From: Phoenix dactylifera
Lineage: Eukaryota > Streptophyta > Magnoliopsida > Arecales > Arecaceae
Assembly (NCBI RefSeq): GCF_009389715.1
Contig: NC_052399.1
Location: 29,521,146-29,585,145, forward strand
Direction of reading: 5' to 3'
DNA length: 64,000 bases
The translations under genes were made by a program, and so were the position numbers. Below, piece after piece: positions 11,480 through 22,494 of the stretch. How positions within the stretch are numbered: the stretch's first letter is position 1; the number at the start of each line of letters is the position of its first letter. The notes below the pieces were generated by a model. That model did not search any database. It was not told where the DNA came from and worked only from the letters and a program-made list of their open reading frames with translations.

Positions 11480-12965
11480 TCTTTGACCACATAAGTTTAT
11501 TCATGACTTTTTTTGATGCTGCTTGGTTGGTTAACTAGATAATTTGAAATTATTCATTTTTTAACCGATAACCAAACATAGTATTATATGCAACTGAAGG
11601 TAGATGATTCTGGGCTGAATCGTCGATGAAAGCAGCAGCTTTGGGACATCCACACGTGGGTGGTATTGCACAGCGGATCAAAGAGGGATTGTGCGGACGA
11701 CTCACGGGATTTATAGCCGGTATTGGTTGACCGCATAGTTTTTATTAATTGGGTCTCAAGTTTCACCGGCTTTTAAATACCGTTTAGAAGGAGATGGTAA
11801 ATTCACAATTAACTAATCCGGTGCAAGCATTCAGCGCCAACTTCCACTTCCAATCGAGCACGGATGATTTGCATGCCGCCGGGTGCGGTGCAGCCAACAC
11901 CATCATCAGATGGACGGCCATCACATAAAAAAATCCATAAATAGTTGACGATGGTCATCAGAATGAGATGGATAACCATCAAATATAAAATGCACAAATG
12001 TAAACTGTATCGTACGGTTCCTATGAATTGATGACATCCATCTTTTCACAGTGGATATACCTCCCGTAGGCCTCCCGTAAACCCCAGTACGTGTCATAAC
12101 CACGTTCAGGCACACGTAGATTGCTGTGGCCTTCGTGCCTTCATGCGTAACCGCGCCGATCCCAAGAGGAGACCCAAGCTTCCCACGACGATGACGTCCA
12201 ATGTCGCACCCACTCCTACCCTCTTTTCTTCTTCCCATTCTCCTCCATCCGAGAATATCGTTCCCTTGGAGCTGGCTTACGTTTCTAGTTTCTATGAGGC
12301 ATGTATCGGCGATTCGGCGAGTCTTGGAATGATTTATTGTAGCTTGCGACAGTTGTGTTATCAGCGACCAAGTTGGAGCATTTCGCATTGAGTGCGTCGT
12401 TTTATGCGTCGTCGGCACGGTGGGTATTTATTGAAGCACACGCTGGCTGTCCAATTTAGTATCCTTCCTGGAAGGTTTATTTTCGATTTCTGGGTGTCGC
12501 TTTATCTGAGAGGATTTCTGGGCGTTGCTTGGTTATGAGATGCCAATTTGCTCAGAGAGCTTAAAATTAACTAGTCTAATTTATTATCTTTCATTATTTG
12601 TCCCATCTTAGGCTGGTTTTACATAGTTTGTATCAAGTTGCAATGAGAATTCAATGGGCGTGTTTCAAGTTCAAGTTGATTTCTTGAAACATTTTGCCCT
12701 GTTAGTTGATGCAGATCAACTTGAGGTTCTCTCTTCATACCTGACTCCATGCCAGCCGTGTCATATGACCAGCTTGGCTTGATCTGTGCCTTCGATGGGA
12801 CACCAGATTATATCTTGTCCTATATAGATGGTTCTCATGGTTGTAAATTTATTAAGAAATAGCAGTTCCACATGGACTCTTATGGGGGCTTATATACTTT
12901 TGGGCTTATCTATTTAAATACTTGTATTTTTAGATAGGATCGTAATATGGTGTCAAAGCCCACCT
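11480..12965. other. Intergenic stretch, no supported gene
   Basis: Open frames exist on both strands around 11921-12418, the longest 165 codons on minus. None shows a recognisable motif, and they overlap one another antisense, so no gene is called. Confidence 0.4.
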
Positions 12966-13186
12966 ATATGGATGGCCTTTTTTTTTTTTGTGTGGGCGTG
13001 TGTGTGTTTTTTGGTAACATATAGATGGTTATCAATGCACCAGTTATTACACCTCTCCTCTCCTTTGGAAAGATGGTTTTAGTTTGAATTTTGGATGATG
13101 CATTATCATGAATGGATCTCCTAATCTATCTACAAAAATAATTAAATATTAAATATTGGGAGTTATGTATCTTGTAATGTGTCTTG

Positions 13187-14161
13187 GATCTTGTTGCTGG
13201 AAATTGGACCCGGGGGCAATCTTCGGTCGAGGAGAGGGAGCGGCGAGTCACCACGGCGGGGCGGCGACCAGTCGGCGGGCGGCGTCCTCCATTTGGGGTG
13301 GCCGGGGAGAGGGAGCAGGAGGTCCTTACGGCGGGGCAGCGATCCGTCAGCGGGCGGCGTCCTTCGTCTGGGTGCCTGCAGACAAACCGGTGGCCGGGTT
13401 TTCCGGCGCCGGCCCTCCGAGGGGGCAAATAGTGTAAGGAGGAGATGAACAGTGTTTGTAGGGCACGGAATTTCCCAACCCCTCTCCTGAGAAGCTAAGG
13501 CTCCCTTTTATAGGTGGGGGTCGGTTTACCTGTGATGTAACAGGGCGAGGCCATAGCACGGCTCGGCATGTGGCTCAGGTCGGCGCACGGTCAGGCGAAT
13601 CATTGTGCTGATGTCGGCGGTGAGGGCGTCGTACGACCCGAACCGGTACGCTACCAGGCGAATTATTGCATTAGTATCGGAGGTACGGCCGAGATCAGAG
13701 ACTTATCAGGATTGACCAGACTCTGCTGGGCTAACTTGCCGTGGAGAGTTGAGAGTCCGTAGATGACAGGAGCCATACGCATTAAATATGGAGTAAGCCG
13801 GAGATCCGCATTAATTGTGGAGTAAGCCGGAGATCCGCATTAATTGTGGAGTAAGCCGGAGATCCGCATCGATCGTTGAGTGAACTGGAGGTTTACAGTG
13901 GCCATGCGCAATAAATGCTGAAGCAGTGGCAGGGTATGGTCCTCAGTTGGACCTCGGAGGAGTACGGCCGTAGTAGGTGGCTGACAAGGGTAGACCTTGA
14001 GCATCAAGATTTTCCTAGGTCGGAAGTCTCGAGGTCGGATGTCTTGGGGTCGGGCGTTCCGAGGTCGGACGCCGACTTCGGCTGTTCAGGGTCGGCGATT
14101 GTGCGGCTTCTTGGGGGCATTCGTGTCACTTGGGGAAAAATCTTATTCCCCCAACAGATCT
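13187..14161. mobile_element. Solo LTR, 965 bp, with 5-bp target duplication
   Basis: The inserted sequence begins TGTTGCTGG at 13192 and ends CCCAACA at 14156. It is flanked on both sides by GATCT (13187-13191 and 14157-14161). The homologous copy 1 reads straight through (CTTGGATCTTAATACT near 2630), which confirms the insertion. Inside are a TATA-like TTTTATAGG near 13505 and tandem 29-base units around 13800-13868. There is no internal coding region or second LTR, so this is a solo LTR left by recombination. GC-rich open frames at 13126-13448 are chance frames within it. Confidence 0.92.
13784..13868. repeat. 29-bp tandem repeat inside the solo LTR
   Basis: About three units of GTGGAGTAAGCCGGAGATCC plus CGCATTAATT occur in a row. 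The first is slightly diverged and a fourth degenerate unit follows. Short subrepeats are common in LTR U3 regions. Confidence 0.85.
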
Positions 14162-15413
14162 TAATACTCACTTCCTTCTGCATTTAGAAAACAAGTAGTT
14201 CTCACCAAATGCCACCTATTGGTATTAGCAAAGATGTTTGTTGGTTGGGCCCAGCCCACGGTCTACTAAGCAACTTGAGACTTGAATGGGCTGGACTAAA
14301 TTATTCTTCAGCTGAATTCAAATAGTTACATGGAAACAAGCTTTGCTCAGGCTTGTGGTCAAGGAAAGGCAGCTAAAGATCATACAAGAAACCTAAAACA
14401 ACCGATTGTTAATTTGATGAGCCCAGGACGTATCAGATACAGTGCCTACGTTTAGAGATGTGGTTATTGGTATATGCCGTGCAATGCCGGCCTGAATGTG
14501 ATGCTCTTTCTGATCCTACTGCCGTTCCAGAAGCTGATGAAAGAAATACTGTATGCGCTCGACTAGCTTAGTCATCCCGAAAACTGTCCTGAAGACTTTG
14601 CTCCTTTATCTGCTCTTTTGTTTTCTCAATGCTTACAATGGGTGAACAGCACCTTTTAGAACTCCACATTTTCATTCCCCTTCATAGATGGGCTCCACAG
14701 AAAAGAATCGTATATGACAATGGAAGACTGGTTCACACGGTGGGCGGGCAATCCCACATGCTGATTCAGCCAGCCTCAAACCCTGAATGGTATGGACAAT
14801 ATACAAGAAACCGGTTTGGCACCATCCTCCTCCATCTTTTTCACAAATAGATCAGGGAAATTAGTTTCCCAACATAGTAGTTTCATTTGATCCAGTATGC
14901 TGAAACTCAAACCATCATAAAGATATAACCAGAAATGGCAACCATAGCTAACTTTATAGTTGCACTGTTTTTCTAAAAGGTGAGTTGGGGATGCCTTCTG
15001 ATGAGAGCAGTCTTGAGCAAGCGTAGACTAAGCATCCCTCCGACCTGCCTCGGATGTGAGGTGGAGGAATTTATCAATCATGTCTAGTTCTAACGTTGTA
15101 GAGCGGAGCGAGTGTAGAGATTGACTGATATCCCATCAAAGATTTGTCACACGGTGATCTCAACTGACATTTTCCTCCAGATGTGGAGAAGGTAGTCGGC
15201 CACACCTCATTGCAAACCTGGGGTGATTATGGATGCTTATGTTGCTTAGATGCTTCACAATGTTCCGGTCCTTCCCTCATCTCACACCCGAGCCCTTTGA
15301 AACGCAAGTTTTGGTCCCTGCTAACTGGTACACACACATTAAATAAAAAAAAAAAAAAAAAAGCTTCCTTCTCTCCTTTTTTTTGTGTCTGTCTTTCTTT
15401 CCGAACCAAACTC

Positions 15414-15593
15414 ATGGCTGAAGTAGTCCGCATCACCGCATCCTGTCCCAGCCTAATTCCCCTCTTCTTCTCCATCGTTTGCATCGGCACCGCCGGATTC
15501 CTTCTCATGTCCCCAAAAGGCCTTGACCCGGCCTCCATCGTATACCTCTTATCTAGTCTCCTCGCTTTCAAGGTCGAGCATGTCCTCATCTAG
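15414..15593 (+). pseudogene. Small three-TM membrane protein A2, nonsense-truncated
   Basis: This is a copy of A1 within the second duplication copy. The frame starts MAEVVRITASCPSLIPLFF, has two hydrophobic segments and ends at the same codon 60 TAG as A1, where A3 has Tyr. The similarity to A3 after the stop is shorter than in A1: it passes into antisense LINE sequence after about 12 codons. The 5' leader is the same pyrimidine-rich tract with a poly-A run. It is most likely dead. The shared stop implies the nonsense mutation predates the segmental duplication. Confidence 0.6.
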
Positions 15594-15619
15594 GTTGTAG
15601 TCTCCGGCGTGCTTCTGCG

Positions 15620-15935
15620 GCCAGTCTACATGCTTGCCCCTCAGCAGGGCGCACCACTGGCTGTCCAACTCCAGGATGTACCAGGTCGTATGTCTCGCCA
15701 CCAATGAGTGCATGCCCAATCCATCGAGCTTGACCGGATGACACATCACCTCCGATGTTACCAAGTAAATGCTACCTCTGTCCTCCCTCCTGCCCCAGAT
15801 GAAGTTCCTGAACAGTTGCTCCAGGGACCTTAGAGGCGCCAACGGCACGATGGTGTTCGATAGCAAGTATATCGGTATTGAACTAAGAACCGTCCGCACC
15901 AATGTCACTCTGCCCAACATGAAGAGAGCATCCAT
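15620..15935 (-). pseudogene. LINE (L1-type) reverse transcriptase C-terminal fragment
   Basis: The minus-strand frame contains GRVTLVRTVLSSIPIYLL, LEQLFRNFIWGRREDRGS and VMCHPVKLDGLGMHSLVA, then a WCALLRGKH block. This is the typical order after the RT core of plant L1-type LINEs. It is longer at its N-terminal side than the copy at 3812-4207 and still lacks the catalytic box. It abuts the truncated A2 gene in antisense, like its paralogue. Confidence 0.75.
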
Positions 15936-16390
15936 CTATCACCCCTCAAACCTATGTTTAATACTTTGCTTGATAGAGGAACAATCTCTACAACGAAGGC
16001 AGCGACCAGTGATAGGGATTCCCAAATATTTCAATGCGTCTTCCTACTCGCCCGCTCTCAGGCTCTACTTAATGGTGGTCTTCACCTATGGCTTGATCAT
16101 TGGACTGAAACAAGTAGCCGACTTGGCCAGATTGACCTATTGCCCAATATCTCCTAAAGAATGCTGGGGGAAAGCCGTCTGGTTACGGAGCCTTGTCCCC
16201 GGCTGAAGACCAAAATGCCTTTTGGATCTCCTCAACAGATACAAGTCTAATCAGGGCAACGTTATCCTCTTCTGAAACCATGATCGATGACGCCGACATG
16301 GCAGGCAGCCTCTCACTCTCAGCCTACTTCGTCCACTTAGATCTAAAGAGCCGAGCACCGATCTGATGGTGCCCGGGTCCTCCGCCATTT

Positions 16391-16937
16391 GAATCCAGCA
16401 ATGCCGATGCAGATGGTGGAGAAGCAGAGGGGGATTAGGCTGGGGCGGGGTTCGGCGATGAGTTTGGTTCAGAAAGAGAGACGGACCCAAAAAAACGAAA
16501 AAGAAAGAGAGAGGGAAGCTTTTTGTTTTTTTTGTGTGTACCCCAAAACCTGCGTTTCAAAGGACTTGGGTGTGCATTTCCTTTGGCATAAGTTCCAACA
16601 AGGAACAAGGGATCTAAAAAGATAGGAAAAAACGGCTAGTTCCTTGTTTTCTCATCTTTCGCCGGAGCGAACTACCGTTTTTTCCTATCTTTCCAAATTC
16701 CTTGTTGTTTGTTGGAACTTGCTCCAAAGGAAATGCACACCCAAGTCCTTGGAATTGCAGGTTTTGGTCCCTGCTAACTGATACACGCAAAAAAAAAAGC
16801 TTCCCTCTCTTTTTTTTTTTGGTGTCCGTCTTTCTTTCCAAGCCAAACTCATGGCCGAAGTAGTCGGCATCGCCGCACCCCGCCCCAGCCTAATCCCCCT
16901 CTTCTTCTCCACCGTCTGCATCGGCGCCGCTGGATTC
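16391..16937. repeat. Long imperfect inverted repeat covering the 5' part of gene A3
   Basis: The left arm (about 16391-16645) is the reverse complement of the right arm (about 16670-16937), with a spacer of roughly 25-40 bases. Matching landmarks include GATAGGAAAAAACGG against CCGTTTTTTCCTATC at the centre. The stretch AGGGGGATTAGGCTGGGGCG on the left mirrors the A3 codons for PRPSLI. GAATCCAGC at 16391 mirrors GCTGGATTC near 16929. The left arm has lost about 20 bases around the start codon, so it is not itself coding. Confidence 0.85.
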
Positions 16938-17270
16938 CTTCTCCTGTTCCCGGAAGGCCTCGACCCGGCCTCCATCGCATACCTCTTATCCAGTCTCCTC
17001 GCCTTCAAGGTCGGGCTCGTCCTCATCTACGTTGCGGTCTCCGGCGTGCCTGTGCGGCCGGTCTACGCCCAGCTATTGACAAAAGTGGGCGCGGCAGCGT
17101 GCATCGCCGCGCTCCTGCTCGGCCCTCCCCCCGGTCGCCTCCAGCCGGCGGGGACTCCTGCACCCGTCCACGACCTGGTCACCGGCCGTCCGAAGCCTCC
17201 TTTTATGAACAACCTGCTCCCAATACAGTCGTCGCCCAGAATACAGTCGTCGGCCATCTGGAATCTTTAA
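16851..17270 (+). CDS. Small three-TM membrane protein A3
   Basis: The frame is 139 residues, starting MAEVVGIAAPRPSLIPLFF. Predicted membrane segments lie at about residues 13-33, 41-64 and 78-92. They are followed by a proline-rich, probably soluble tail (GPPPGRLQPAGTPAP onward). It is the only A copy open past codon 60. A different frame (17099-17497) is open through the tail region, so the true C-terminus is uncertain: a small frameshift or an intron could change it. The leader shares its pyrimidine tract and start context with A1 and A2. An inverted partial copy of its first half lies immediately upstream. Family members B and C lie within 11 kb. I recognise no function. Confidence 0.55.
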   Translation: MAEVVGIAAPRPSLIPLFFSTVCIGAAGFLLLFPEGLDPASIAYLLSSLLAFKVGLVLIYVAVSGVPVRPVYAQLLTKVGAAACIAALLLGPPPGRLQPAGTPAPVHDLVTGRPKPPFMNNLLPIQSSPRIQSSAIWNL

Positions 17271-17499
17271 TTGGGAGTAATGTGTCGACTAGCAGCCTGG
17301 CGGAAGCCGTCCCCGACCGTGTCACTGGTTCTTCTCTGCCTTCGTTCGTTGGTAATGCGTTGATTGGGAAAACCGAAGCCGCCGAGGACCTGCTCGCCGT
17401 TTGCCCTGTACCTTCATTGCCAAATATTGCACTCCTTCCCCAGTTCTGCGAGATGAGAAACAGGGGAGAAGGGGTTAAAGAGGTCATCTACTTCTGAAA

Positions 17500-19050
17500 A
17501 CATACATATCTGGAAATAGTTGAGTATATTGCCCGTTTGGTCTCCCTTCCTTTCTCTCGAAATTTTTTTGATGCAACTTTTATCAGAGAGTTGAGAATCA
17601 AGAAATATTATTAGTCTGTTACTACTAGTCCTATTACTAAAACAATGCATTTTTCTGTCCTGACATCTTATCCTTTCTGGGAATTTTAGTTTATTTCTGG
17701 TTTTAGAATTTAGGAGTGATCGATCTTTCCATGAGGAGATTTCTCCACTTAATTGGGTAAATGGGTGCTCATTGTTGTTGTTGTTGGAGTTATAAATTTA
17801 GTTTTTCTCCTTATAATAGTGTTCGAACAATTGATTATTTATTTTATTTTGGCGGCTGATGGGGAATCTCTTTGTTGCTAACATTGCAATTGTTAGGCAA
17901 AATCTTATTGATTTGGTTATTCCTATAGTTATATGAGTATGTTTAGATAGTTCGCAAGGGCTTTTGCTTTGTATGTTTTCATTCTTTTGGTCAAATTTCT
18001 TCGCTGTCTTCTGAAAAAAGTTCAGAGACAACTTGGGGTGCGTTTGGACTGCTAGGCCTTTCATGGTATGTGCTTATATTATTGTGTGCATGCATTGTTG
18101 CGTGGTATTATCGTGTGATTTAATAAATAATGTCATTTAAAACTGTAAAATGGTGGAACGTCGAAAAATCTTGATCCATTTGTTAATATTGTACCATTAG
18201 ATATTGTGTTAAGATTTTAAGGACATGAAAAATCCTACATGTATCATCCATGCAGCGCATATCTTCTTGTGCACCATCTTTTATCCTATGATGCAGCTCA
18301 AATCAGAGTGTCATTAAAATGATTAAACCCTAAATATCTGCCGCATTTTTTGTTAAGACTCACACTTCCACAAAACATTGCCGAAGACATTCAGCTGCTG
18401 AAGTTTGAGCTTGATCATCTCCAGGAGAAGTTCGCTGATTGATCGAATGACGAAGTGACAGCTATAACTGAGATCTATTGTCACTCCTTCATTTCATTTT
18501 TTGAGTACGAGGGGATCAAATTTGTCCTTCCTGGGCTTTTTCACTACAAAAATGCAAGCTGCTATTTGCTTAATAATGAATTGCTTAGATATCATTTCAG
18601 TAATGCTTTTTAATGCCATATATGGCAGTCCTCAATTCAGAGCACAGATCGTCGATGCAGAAGATTCATGAGTTCTTGGCCCTCCATCAAATTCCGCCAA
18701 TCTTCGGTCACTTCTGCACAGATCTTCATAAAATTCTTCGTTGCAGCCTCAGAAGATTCTATTTGGAACTTTTCAAAAGAAGAAGAAGAATTTGTAAGGT
18801 GTTGTCACTCAATGGTTAGTGCAATAAGTTGAGGAAGCCTCAGGGAACGACTTGAAATCTTAGAGAGCACGTCCTTAAATAACGTCTTCACTATTTTTCT
18901 CCTTGCTATCCATGTTTTTTAGTAACATTATGAGCAAATGGACAAATGAGCATGTTGACTTGTAGCATGGAACAGTCTATATTGAGACTCTCTTTTAAAT
19001 GAAACCTTTGAAGTATTGTTTGTACAATGGAATTAACATTTTGTCCTAGG
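17500..19050. other. AT-rich intergenic stretch
   Basis: No gene is supported. A short in-frame string near 18380-18440 (IAEDIQLLKFELDHLQEKFAD) looks helical but is isolated and followed by a stop, so I leave it unassigned. Confidence 0.4.
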
Positions 19051-19059
19051 CTAAGCCCC

Positions 19060-21612
19060 TCATCCTATGTGGTGTCTTGAGGAGTTCCTATACAAATTTC
19101 TCCCCTCCTTGTGAAGGGTAGTTTCGGAGTGGATCGTAGAATTAGGGAACTTTAGTTTGTGCCTCCGATTATGATTTTGGCGATCTTGCTTCGCATTTGC
19201 TTCGACCTTCATTTCCATCTTCCCTTCATCTTCTTCCTTGTTCTTCTCCACTGTCACCGTGTACACAAAGGTGCCAAGGGGTATGTCATTGAAGTTTAGA
19301 AGAGGCTCCAATTCCTCAACAATGTCTCTCATTTGAGGCCTTGATTTTGGACTGTGGCTTAAGCACTGGTAAGCCACTGCTGCTGCCTTCTGAGCACCTT
19401 TGGTAGAATATAGGCCTTCGAGGTGGGGGTCCATGACACGGCCTAGCTTATTGGCATTTTTGAGAAAAGGCCGAGCCCATTCAACAAGGTTCTGTTCTCT
19501 GCTCGGCCTGGTTTTGTCTACAGACCTTCTCCCTGTCAATAGCTCCAACAACACAACTCCAAAGCTATAGACATCACTCTTTGCTGTGAGATGGCCTGGA
19601 TGGAAGGATGATTTGTTTGTCAGCTACGTATTCATTCATTTGAACCAATAATACTCAAAAATAAACTGAATTAAGCACACATCAGTCTTAGATTCCTACC
19701 GGTCATGACATACTCCGGTGCGGCGTAGCCCTGCGTGCCCATGACACGTGTGGTGACATGAGTATCTTCTCCTTCAGGACCATCTTTTGCGAGCCCAAAA
19801 TCTGAAAGCTTTGCAGTGTAATCCTGAGATGTGAAAGTGGACACTCTTGTCAGGCTCACATTTGAAGTCAATGAGATACTGAAACTAGTAGATTTGGTAT
19901 TCAGTGTGAATTCTAGCCCATGGAATGCAGTCATTGCGTGCAAGAAGAGTGAAAAGAGATGGAGAGGGAATTGAAGAAATGATGAATTGCAGTGTTGACG
20001 GTTCAAAGTAGTATGCGGATTGAGAAAAGAAGCATGGCCTTAATATGAATGGTGGGTGGAAAGGGAGGTGAGCTCATGCAGCCGCGATGGGATCCAAACT
20101 CATTAGATAGTGCTCAATTTGGAATCCATCACTCTCATTGCTCTCAGAGGATTTGTCAAAGAACGTTCCAATAAAAAGTCAGACAACGCTGATAAGACCA
20201 AGCCAATGTCAACGAATCAATACCAAACTTGTGACCAGAGGCAGCCCTCTGAAATTTTCATACCAAGTATTTGCTTACATTGATTCAGAATAGTTTGGTT
20301 ATTTTCCTGAAAAAAATGATACAGGAGAAAAGAGACAGGGTGGAGACTTACCGAGTTTAATAATATATTTGAAGCTTTGAAGTCGCGATAGATCACCGGT
20401 TTCTGAGCTTCATGAAGGAATGCAAGGCCCTTGGCAGCCCCCACAGCAATCTTTATTCTCGTTGACCATGGCAAAGAAGCAAGAATTTCTGCACCCATGA
20501 GGGAAATAAAGCTTAATCATCAACGATCTCTTTTAAGTACGAAGTATCTATATATGTTGAATTTAAAGGGAATAGCTGTAAGAAATCATAAAATCATCAT
20601 TCAAAAAGGTTGAGAAACTAATTCAATATCATAATTTAGCCCATCTTTTTTCCAAGTTTTTTTTTTATTGCCCTGTTCTAACATAAATAGAGCCTGGCTG
20701 CCTAAAGCGTGAGACACCTTATTTTATAAATAGTAGGCGTTGAACAAATCCATTTGGTATGGCAACAAAAACAAGAAGCCACTAAAAGATGGCTATTAAA
20801 ACAATCAAAAGCTATATTATTTAAAAGCAAATGGACAATGCCCACAGCTCAAAAAACCTCACTAAATGCAGACGACGCATCTCTCTCATTATAGCATTCA
20901 AAAAATCTCTCAAGGATCTAATTCCAGAGTTAAAGATCCCAAGAAGATCGAAGAAAACTTACTCTTAAACAGATGATTTTCCAGGCTTCCTCTTGCCATA
21001 TATTCGTACACGAGCAACCTGCGCTCATCTTCGCAGCAATAACCGATCAACTTCACAAGATGGGGATGCTCCAATTGCCCAAGAAATACAACCTCAGCCT
21101 GCAAACAAATCGAATTAAAGCTTTAGTCCCGAGAAATCTACTATAAGTGATCAAAATCTTAATTACCAATAAAACTTAATGTTCTAAGAAGCCTAAGACA
21201 CTTTGATGGTTCTCACCAGCCATTCTCTGTGGCCCTGCGTCCCTTCCAAGTCCAGGGACTTCACCGCTACGGTCTGAGCCTTCAGCCCTGGCCGCAATTT
21301 GTCGTCGATGAATCCCTTGAACACAGGCCCAAACCCACCCGATCCAATGAAATTGCTCGTGGAGAAGTTCCTTGTCACGACTTTCAGCTCCGCGAAGGTG
21401 AATACATGAAGGTTTGATCCTGAAAGAGTTAACGATAGATCTTCCGGCGACATTGGTGTAGTGGAGCTGCTGACATCGGAGTAGGACAACCTCTGTGGGG
21501 AGTCTGGGTTGGTGTGGCGCTTCTTAGCCTGTTTGGTTGGTGGCCTTTCATCAATCTTTCCATAGCAGCCCATTAGAAAGGATTTCATCGAAAACTTAGA
21601 CATCTTCGACAA
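19060..21612 (-). CDS. Receptor-like cytoplasmic kinase, RIPK/PBL type (subfamily VII)
   Basis: Five exons read on the minus strand: 21612-21217, 21098-20963, 20488-20352, 19823-19700 and 19595-19060. All junctions are GT-AG and phases match, giving 442 residues. Residues 1-20 contain [11 protein letters not shown], resembling the membrane-anchoring start of RIPK-like kinases, with Cys16 a candidate acylation site. Kinase landmarks are the glycine loop [11 protein letters not shown] (90-100), the VAVK lysine (118), the catalytic YRDFKASN with Asp213, the SDFG motif (Asp231) and [14 protein letters not shown] followed by [13 protein letters not shown]. It is therefore an intact RD kinase, followed by a basic tail after about residue 375. 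Family members act at the plasma membrane downstream of immune and growth receptors; a specific role here is inference. A TATATAA-like box lies about 290 bases upstream of the start (near 21900). Confidence 0.93.
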
Positions 21613-21619
21613 CTGATGG

Positions 21620-22350
21620 AAGTATAGATCGATGAATGTCTTCCTTGTTGCTCAGTAATACACGCAGACCGATCGATGACTGCAGCGTCAAAAAATTTGA
21701 GAGGCCTGTACGTCTAAACTGAGAAGAAGAAGCGATCAGTACCAATGCAAGGGGTAGCTGTGGACCTTTGGTCAGTCTGGGGAGAGATGGAAGTGGTTGG
21801 GGAGAAGCCTTGGAGGAGGTGATGAAAGACTTGGGAGAGGGAAGGGAGAGGAAGCCAGTTCTTAACAGCTTACCAAAAACCAGCCAGTTCTCTCCCATTA
21901 TATAAAGGGATGGTATTCACATCAGTTCAAGAGGAAATGTCTATAACGCCCATTGACTTGGAAGATGACAAACCAAAACCGTGGGAGAATACGGGGGTAA
22001 GAAAAGATGGAATGGTTGGGAGTCCACCAAACAAGGGCTTGAGCCCCCTTTTTTTCTTCACTTTTTTAGAGACTTCAGCAATGAGATCGGCGTGTATGAT
22101 TGAATACAAGCATATGGTTTTTATGATACCTCATCATCCTGGGAGCTGACATCCCACCTACGTTAGAACCTTCCTTCTAGGCTTATCTTGATTTGGTGGA
22201 ACAAATGGCCGCCCATTATAATTTGATGTATAGATAAAAAAAACTCGAAAATATGTTTCACAAGGTTACCTGAAGGCTGCCCATCTTTTGTCATAGTGAT
22301 GTAATGTTCTCTAATTCACATAAGCTATGCACGAAATTCGTTCTGATATT
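21620..22350. other. Promoter side of the kinase gene and intergenic DNA
   Basis: On the minus strand, CCCTTTATATAATGG near 21895-21908 is a plausible TATA box for the kinase gene. The rest holds no recognisable gene. Confidence 0.4.
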
Positions 22351-22353
22351 ATC

Positions 22354-22494
22354 TATAACAAATTAGAACCTCATCCAAAAAACTAATCAGGAGCTATTAA
22401 TTTTTTTGAATTTTTTAATTCTATAAAAGTTTTCAAAATCTATTCATCAAATAATCAAAATAGAACTAAATAGATGCCCACATAGGGCTTCACA
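22354..22494 (-). mobile_element. Solo LTR relic of the TRIM family
   Basis: Read on the minus strand it starts TGTGAAGCCCTATGTGGG, passes TATTTAGTTC and ends with GAGGTTCTAATTTGTTATA. This follows the layout of the TRIM LTRs at 42477-42613 and 42777-43439 (TGTGAGA ... TTTAGTC ... ATCGG ... GAGGTCCTGG-TTGTTATA). The middle is AT-rich and diverged. No matching target duplication is seen. Confidence 0.6.

Larger units (their letters stand above)
12966..15830. repeat. Segmental duplication, copy 2
   Basis: This is the counterpart of 2391-4130, with the same landmarks in the same order. It is interrupted by a solo LTR at 13192-14156 and by about 500 unrelated bases at roughly 14485-14990. It carries the A2 pseudogene and an antisense LINE fragment downstream, as copy 1 does. 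Confidence 0.8.

Noticed and set aside
11921..12418. 165-codon minus-strand open frame
   Set aside because: No recognisable motif, low hydrophobic organisation, overlaps an antisense open frame of similar quality, and lies in otherwise unannotated DNA. Chance is the simplest reading.
13126..13448. Several GC-rich arginine/glycine-rich open frames on both strands
   Set aside because: They lie inside or across the edge of the solo LTR, overlap each other in three frames and reflect GC-rich composition.
17099..17497. Alternative 132-codon frame over the tail of A3
   Set aside because: It starts inside A3 in another frame and has no motif. I noted it as an uncertainty for A3's C-terminus rather than calling it as a gene.
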